Assembly: GCF_023715705.1 (NCBI RefSeq)
Contig: NZ_JAMBOS010000021.1
Coordinates: 1 to 64,000 of the forward strand
Source of the DNA: Halalkalibacter oceani
Lineage (GTDB): Bacteria; Bacillota; Bacilli; Bacillales; Bacillaceae_D
Length of the DNA stretch: 64,000 nucleotides
Direction: 5' to 3'
The translations under genes and the position numbers were made by a program. Positions 60,538 to 64,000 of this stretch are shown here, piece after piece. How positions within the stretch are numbered: position 1 is the first letter of the stretch; each line of letters starts with the position of its first letter. A model generated the notes under the pieces. It searched no databases. It had not been told where the DNA came from and saw only the letters and a list, made by a program, of their open reading frames with translations.

Positions 60538-61812
60538 GTGCGTTTTGTAGCTACCGGAGACAGTTTTATTACGAGAAGAATGACGGAAAAAGAACAGGAT
60601 CAAGGGTTAGTATCATTAATCGGGGAGGCGGACTGCCGCTTTACCAATCTTGAAGTGACGACTCATCATTATGAAGGCTATCCTTCGGCGATGAGCGGGG
60701 GGACATGGGCGATCGCGCCTCCAGCCGTTCTGAGCGATTTGAAGTATTATCAGTTTAACTGCGTAACATGGGCGAATAATCATACATTGGATTATTTGTA
60801 CGGCGGGCTTGAGGCAACGGAACGCTATTTGGACGAGGCCGGGTTTGTCCATGCCGGTGTTGGCAAGCATCTTGATGCGGCGGCTGCGCCAAAATATTTG
60901 GAAAGCCCTGCTGGAAGAATCGCGATCATTGGTGCCACGTCAACTTTTCATGAGTTTTGGCGCGCGGGCAAGCAGCGGGGAGACAGTCTTGGACGCCCTG
61001 GTGTCAATCCGCTCCGTTATCAAACGACGTTCTATTTAAATCAGAAAAATATGGAGCATCTTAAGCAGGTAGCCGCGGTTACTGGCATTAATGCCGAGCA
61101 GGAGTTAGCTGTCAAAGAAGGCTTTGCTTTGGCTGGTGCCCAATATAAATTCGGTGATTATTCCTTTGAGCTTAGTGAGGAAGAGGGGATGAAGCGCCAT
61201 TTGCATGAAGGCGATGTAAAAAGAATCCGAGCCGCGATTGCCGATGCGAAACGCCAAGCCGACTACGTGCTGATGAGCATTCATACGCACGAGATGGGAG
61301 AGGGACGCAAGGATGTTGCTCCTGATTTTCTCGAAGACTTCGCCCGGCTCTGCATCGATGAAGGTGCGCATGCCGTTATCGGTCATGGACCCCATATTGT
61401 CCGCGGGATTGAAATCTATAAAAATCGCCCGATTTTCTACAGCCTTGGCAATTTTATTTTTCAAAATGACACGGTGACGACTCTTCCGCACGACTTTTAC
61501 GAACAGTATGGGATCGAGGGGGAGGCGACGGTCGCTGACGCTCTCGATATCCGTAGCGCCAACGGTACGAGAGGGCTTGGCGTGAATAAAAAAGTATGGG
61601 AGTCGGTTGTGCCACTCTGGGATATGGAAGATGGCAAGCTGACAAATTTACGTTTATATCCGATTGAGCTCGGTTTCGGACTGCCCCGCTATGAACGTGG
61701 CTGGCCGAAGCTGTCTGACCAACTTGATGTTCTCTATGACCTGCAGCGCTTATCGGAACCTTACGGAACGAAAATCACGATTAAAGACGGCGTTGGTCAC
61801 GTATCTCTGTAA
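60538..61812 (+). CDS. CapA-family metallophosphatase-like protein
   Basis: A 424-aa protein of the CapA/PgsA family (poly-gamma-glutamate-synthesis-type fold). It starts directly with the metal-site strand MRFVATGDSF (GD) and shows FTNLEVTTHH, VTWANNHTLDYLYGG (NNH), MSIHTHEMGEG, and the GHGPHIVRGIEIYKNRPIFYSLGNFIFQ block. It lacks a signal peptide and so is probably cytoplasmic, unlike membrane-anchored CapA. It may act as a hydrolase or ligase on a pathway intermediate. The GTG start follows AAAGGAG. It ends the accessory operon. Confidence 0.85.
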   Translation: MRFVATGDSFITRRMTEKEQDQGLVSLIGEADCRFTNLEVTTHHYEGYPSAMSGGTWAIAPPAVLSDLKYYQFNCVTWANNHTLDYLYGGLEATERYLDEAGFVHAGVGKHLDAAAAPKYLESPAGRIAIIGATSTFHEFWRAGKQRGDSLGRPGVNPLRYQTTFYLNQKNMEHLKQVAAVTGINAEQELAVKEGFALAGAQYKFGDYSFELSEEEGMKRHLHEGDVKRIRAAIADAKRQADYVLMSIHTHEMGEGRKDVAPDFLEDFARLCIDEGAHAVIGHGPHIVRGIEIYKNRPIFYSLGNFIFQNDTVTTLPHDFYEQYGIEGEATVADALDIRSANGTRGLGVNKKVWESVVPLWDMEDGKLTNLRLYPIELGFGLPRYERGWPKLSDQLDVLYDLQRLSEPYGTKITIKDGVGHVSL

Positions 61813-61886
61813 TCCCCATTCTCTTAATGGCAAATTTATGCGATAATAGGATTCATACAAAATGTCGCAAAGAATGAGGTGAGATG

Positions 61887-62093
61887 ATGAGTAAAGTGGA
61901 AAGAGTGAGTTATTTCAGCGAGCTTTATAAGCTGATCAATTTATATTCGTACAAACGCGATCTCGTAGTCGATGAAGAAACGGCAAATTTCTTTGAAAAT
62001 GTAAAAAAGTATTGCGAGCTGCTTGAGTTGGATTATGAGGCCTTAAAAAAGGAATTTGATCTGCTGGAGCCGAGTGACTTTACCGATAACTAA
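61887..62093 (+). CDS. Small acidic protein of unknown function
   Basis: A 68-aa helical protein (MSKVERVSYFSELYKLINLYSYKRDLVVDEETANFFENVKKYCELLELDYEALKKEFD family). I see no domain. GAGGTG (61876-61881) precedes two adjacent ATGs (61884, 61887). It lies between the accessory block and yrrS and has a terminator after it. Confidence 0.6.
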   Translation: MSKVERVSYFSELYKLINLYSYKRDLVVDEETANFFENVKKYCELLELDYEALKKEFDLLEPSDFTDN

Positions 62094-62117
62094 GACAGGG
62101 ACCTGTTTACGCCCTGG

Positions 62118-62164
62118 AAGGATGTATCAAAAGGTGATCAAAGCCTGTTGATGCATCCTTTTTT
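62118..62164 (+). terminator. Terminator before yrrS
   Basis: AAGGATGTATCA pairs with TGATGCATCCTT (one mismatch or bulge), followed by a T-run at 62161-62164. Confidence 0.75.
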
Positions 62165-62295
62165 CGCTAGAATGGCAGGCGATTTGTCCGGAAATCGGAT
62201 GCTGGTTAAATAGACATGGTTGTAAAGCCTACCTCGCCAATTGGAGAAAGTTCTTGTATAATACGGATGAGAGATAGGAAAAGGAGAGTGGAGTT

Positions 62296-62913
62296 ATGCA
62301 AGGGTATCGTTTTGAGCAACGCAAAAAGCAGCGGATCAATCGGATACTAAACATAGCGATTGGGGTCGTTGTCCTTCTGATCCTTGTATTTGGAGCACAG
62401 ATCTTTTTTGGATCATCTCCTTCTGAGGAAGCAGCACTTGATCAAGAGGATCCTGTTGAAGAAGAACCAGAGCGAGAGTCAATTACCGATCCAGCTGAGC
62501 CTGTTGAACAGCCGGAGGAACCGGCGGAAGAGCGAGAGCCGGCGGATCAGGAAGATGAGATAGATGAGCAAGAGATTGATCGCGATCAAGAACAGGATTT
62601 AGAGCCTGTTCCGGACGGAGAGTGGGAGCCGGTCGGTACTTCACAGACAGGTGAGTTCACGCCTGATTTCACCCAAGGTAGCACAAATTGGAATGAGATG
62701 GAAAGAGCTTTACGCTATGCCACAGGTCTGGAAGAAAATATGATCGTTTGGCGTCTCGAAAATGGCGGCAGTCCAACGAGAGCGCGCGGTGTTGTCAGTG
62801 CGCCGGACAGTCAGGAACAGCCGTATGAAGTGTTTATTGAATGGGTTGATGGCAGAGGCTGGATGCCGGTTGACAAGCAACAGCTCACAACCAATCCATA
62901 CCGCAGAGGATAA
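62296..62913 (+). CDS. yrrS: YrrS-like (DUF1510) membrane-anchored acidic protein
   Basis: A 205-aa protein with a basic N-terminus (RFEQRKKQRINR), one membrane helix (about 15-38), a long Glu/Pro/Asp-rich linker (about 45-115) and a C-terminal DUF1510 domain (about 120-200: NWNEMERALRYATGLEENMIVWRLENGG...). This is the YrrS pattern, near the greA-mtnN region in B. subtilis. A role in sporulation or cell-wall processes has been suggested for the neighbourhood only. Confidence 0.8.
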   Translation: MQGYRFEQRKKQRINRILNIAIGVVVLLILVFGAQIFFGSSPSEEAALDQEDPVEEEPERESITDPAEPVEQPEEPAEEREPADQEDEIDEQEIDRDQEQDLEPVPDGEWEPVGTSQTGEFTPDFTQGSTNWNEMERALRYATGLEENMIVWRLENGGSPTRARGVVSAPDSQEQPYEVFIEWVDGRGWMPVDKQQLTTNPYRRG

Positions 62914-62971
62914 TAGAAGCGAAGGCGAAAGAATATGGTAGTGTGCGAAGTTTGCAAACTACACGATTTCG

Positions 62972-63013
62972 AGCTTTAGAAAAAAGGTAAATGTCAACCT
63001 TTTTTCTAAAGCT
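62972..63013. terminator. Bidirectional terminator between yrrS and yrzA
   Basis: AGCTTTAGAAAAAAGGT (62972-62988) and ACCTTTTTTCTAAAGCT (62997-63013) form a perfect 17-bp stem. It overlaps the end of the minus-strand gene. Confidence 0.85.
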
Positions 63014-63212
63014 CTTTATAGTGGACTACAGCCGTGTAGACGGGTCGTTCCGTTTTCGGATGGAGGTAGACGCTGTGCTGGACGGAGTGGACGCGCAGCA
63101 GCAACGCTTTGTTCTGTTCGATTTTGTCGTTTACCGATGTTTCGAGTGTGTGTAGATCAAAAGCTTCATAGAATTCAATTTTGTCTCCGATTCGGTCTAA
63201 TTGAATGGTCAT
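63006..63212 (-). CDS. yrzA: DUF2536 protein (YrzA-like)
   Basis: A 68-aa protein with the DUF2536 pattern (MTIQLDRIGDKIEFYEAFDLHTLETSVNDKIEQNKALLLRVHSVQHSVYL...VHYKEL). Function unknown. It is convergent with yrrS, with the shared terminator overlapping its stop. GAGAAGAGAGATG gives the RBS on the minus strand. Confidence 0.75.
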   Translation of the reverse strand: MTIQLDRIGDKIEFYEAFDLHTLETSVNDKIEQNKALLLRVHSVQHSVYLHPKTERPVYTAVVHYKEL

Positions 63213-63342
63213 CTCTCTTCTCCTTTTTTCGCAAAATTGCCTTTCCGCTAGGGGTTTTTCTTTTATATATTAGCAAAGATGCGTGCAAATGAAAATGAAA
63301 CCTGTATAATAGGTTTGATGATATGGATAAGGAGTGTTTCGT

Positions 63343-64000
63343 GTGAGAATAGGGATTATCGGAGCGATGGACGAGGAAGTGGAATTAATTAAAGGAAAGC
63401 TGGATGATCGTCAGGATACAACGATTGCCGGCTGCGAGTTTCATCAGGGGAAGCTGGACGGCACAGAAGTGGTCCTGCTGAAATCAGGGATTGGCAAAGT
63501 AAATGCGGCGGTCGGCACAACGCTGTTGATCCAGCTGTTTGAGCCGACATGCATTATTAATACAGGATCAGCCGGCGGCTTCCATGAGCAATTGAAGGTC
63601 GGTGATATTGTCATTTCAACTGAGGTCCGTTACAACGATGTTGAAGCGACCGTTTTCGGCTATGAATTTGGTCAGGTGCCGGGAATGCCGGCTTACTATA
63701 CGCCAGATGAGAAGCTGGTCGAAGTGGCGCAAAAGGCTGCTGAAAAGGTCGGCATTCACGCCGTCACAGGATTGATCGTATCCGGTGATTCGTTCATGAG
63801 CGACCATCAGCGGGTCGAGGAGTTAAAGCAGATATTCAACAATCCTTACTGTGCCGAAATGGAGGCGGGGGCCATTGCGCAAGTCTGCTATCAATTTGAG
63901 ATGCCTTTCGTGATCATTCGCTCACTGTCGGACATCGCCGGAAGCGATGCGAAAGTGTCCTATGATCAATTTTTGGAAACAGCCTCCGTGCATTCCGCGA
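63343..64000 (+). CDS. mtnN: 5'-methylthioadenosine/S-adenosylhomocysteine nucleosidase (3' end cut by the window)
   Basis: The first about 219 residues of MtnN (usual length about 231), which hydrolyses MTA and SAH in methionine salvage. The start GTG at 63343 follows ATAAGGAGTG. Motifs are [33 protein letters not shown], and the catalytic region [30 protein letters not shown]. The open frame reaches the last base. A TATAAT (63305-63310) upstream is a probable -10 box. pbpI and yrrT, which lie between yrrS and mtnN in B. subtilis, are absent. Confidence 0.94.
   Translation, partial: MRIGIIGAMDEEVELIKGKLDDRQDTTIAGCEFHQGKLDGTEVVLLKSGIGKVNAAVGTTLLIQLFEPTCIINTGSAGGFHEQLKVGDIVISTEVRYNDVEATVFGYEFGQVPGMPAYYTPDEKLVEVAQKAAEKVGIHAVTGLIVSGDSFMSDHQRVEELKQIFNNPYCAEMEAGAIAQVCYQFEMPFVIIRSLSDIAGSDAKVSYDQFLETASVHSA

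Overview
The window is a chromosomal segment of a low-to-moderate GC, endospore-forming member of the Bacillaceae. This rests on the sporulation and competence genes (spoVB, an RsfA-family regulator, comN), on T-box leaders upstream of hisS and alaS, and on a gene order that largely follows the Bacillus subtilis spoVB-to-mtnN region. That order is spoVB, comN, secDF, yrvD, recJ, apt, relA, dtd, hisS, aspS, 6S RNA, tcdA, rarA, cymR, iscS-type desulfurase, mnmA, yrrB, recD2, yrrD, yrzQ, yrrI, alaS, yrzL, yrrK, yrzB, mltG, trmR, trhP1, trhP2, udk, greA, yrrS, yrzA, mtnN. I cannot name the species from sequence alone.

Layout. 1-436 holds a 178-bp tandem duplication and the spoVB terminator. 436-16826 is core: protein export (secD and secF as separate overlapping genes), recombination (recJ), purine salvage (apt), stringent response (relA), and tRNA quality control and charging (dtd, T-box hisS-aspS). 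16895-27691 is an AT-rich island bounded by an exact 32-bp direct repeat. It carries a LysR regulator, two tandem CsiD/GlaH-type Fe(II)/2-oxoglutarate dioxygenases, a GntR/FadR regulator with palindromic operators, an RraA/HMG-aldolase-like protein, an Ldh2-type 2-hydroxyacid dehydrogenase, a complete tripartite tricarboxylate transporter (TctC, TctB, TctA) and one more permease. It sits directly upstream of the 6S RNA promoter. 27735-50727 returns to core genes: 6S RNA, tRNA modification (tcdA, mnmA, trmR-trhP1-trhP2), sulfur metabolism (cymR and a cysteine desulfurase), DNA repair helicases, alaS and its small-gene operon, mltG, udk, greA.

50728-61812 is a second accessory block, inserted where B. 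subtilis has greA next to yrrS. It contains a TRAP transporter (DctP, DctQ, DctM), a PucR-type regulator, an M20 N-carbamoyl-amino-acid hydrolase, a PyrK/PyrD-type dihydroorotate dehydrogenase pair, a dihydroorotase/allantoinase-like amidohydrolase and a CapA-like protein. The enzymes line up as a reductive route from orotate, or a related pyrimidine, through dihydroorotate and N-carbamoyl-aspartate to aspartate. This is an inference from families and order.

The two most interesting systems are the island (a possible double-hydroxylation route for a glutarate-like diacid, ending in aldol cleavage) and the pyrimidine-ring catabolic operon. The intergenic spaces are also rich in related short hairpins and GC-rich repeats that recur across the window. 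The last gene, mtnN, runs off the right edge.
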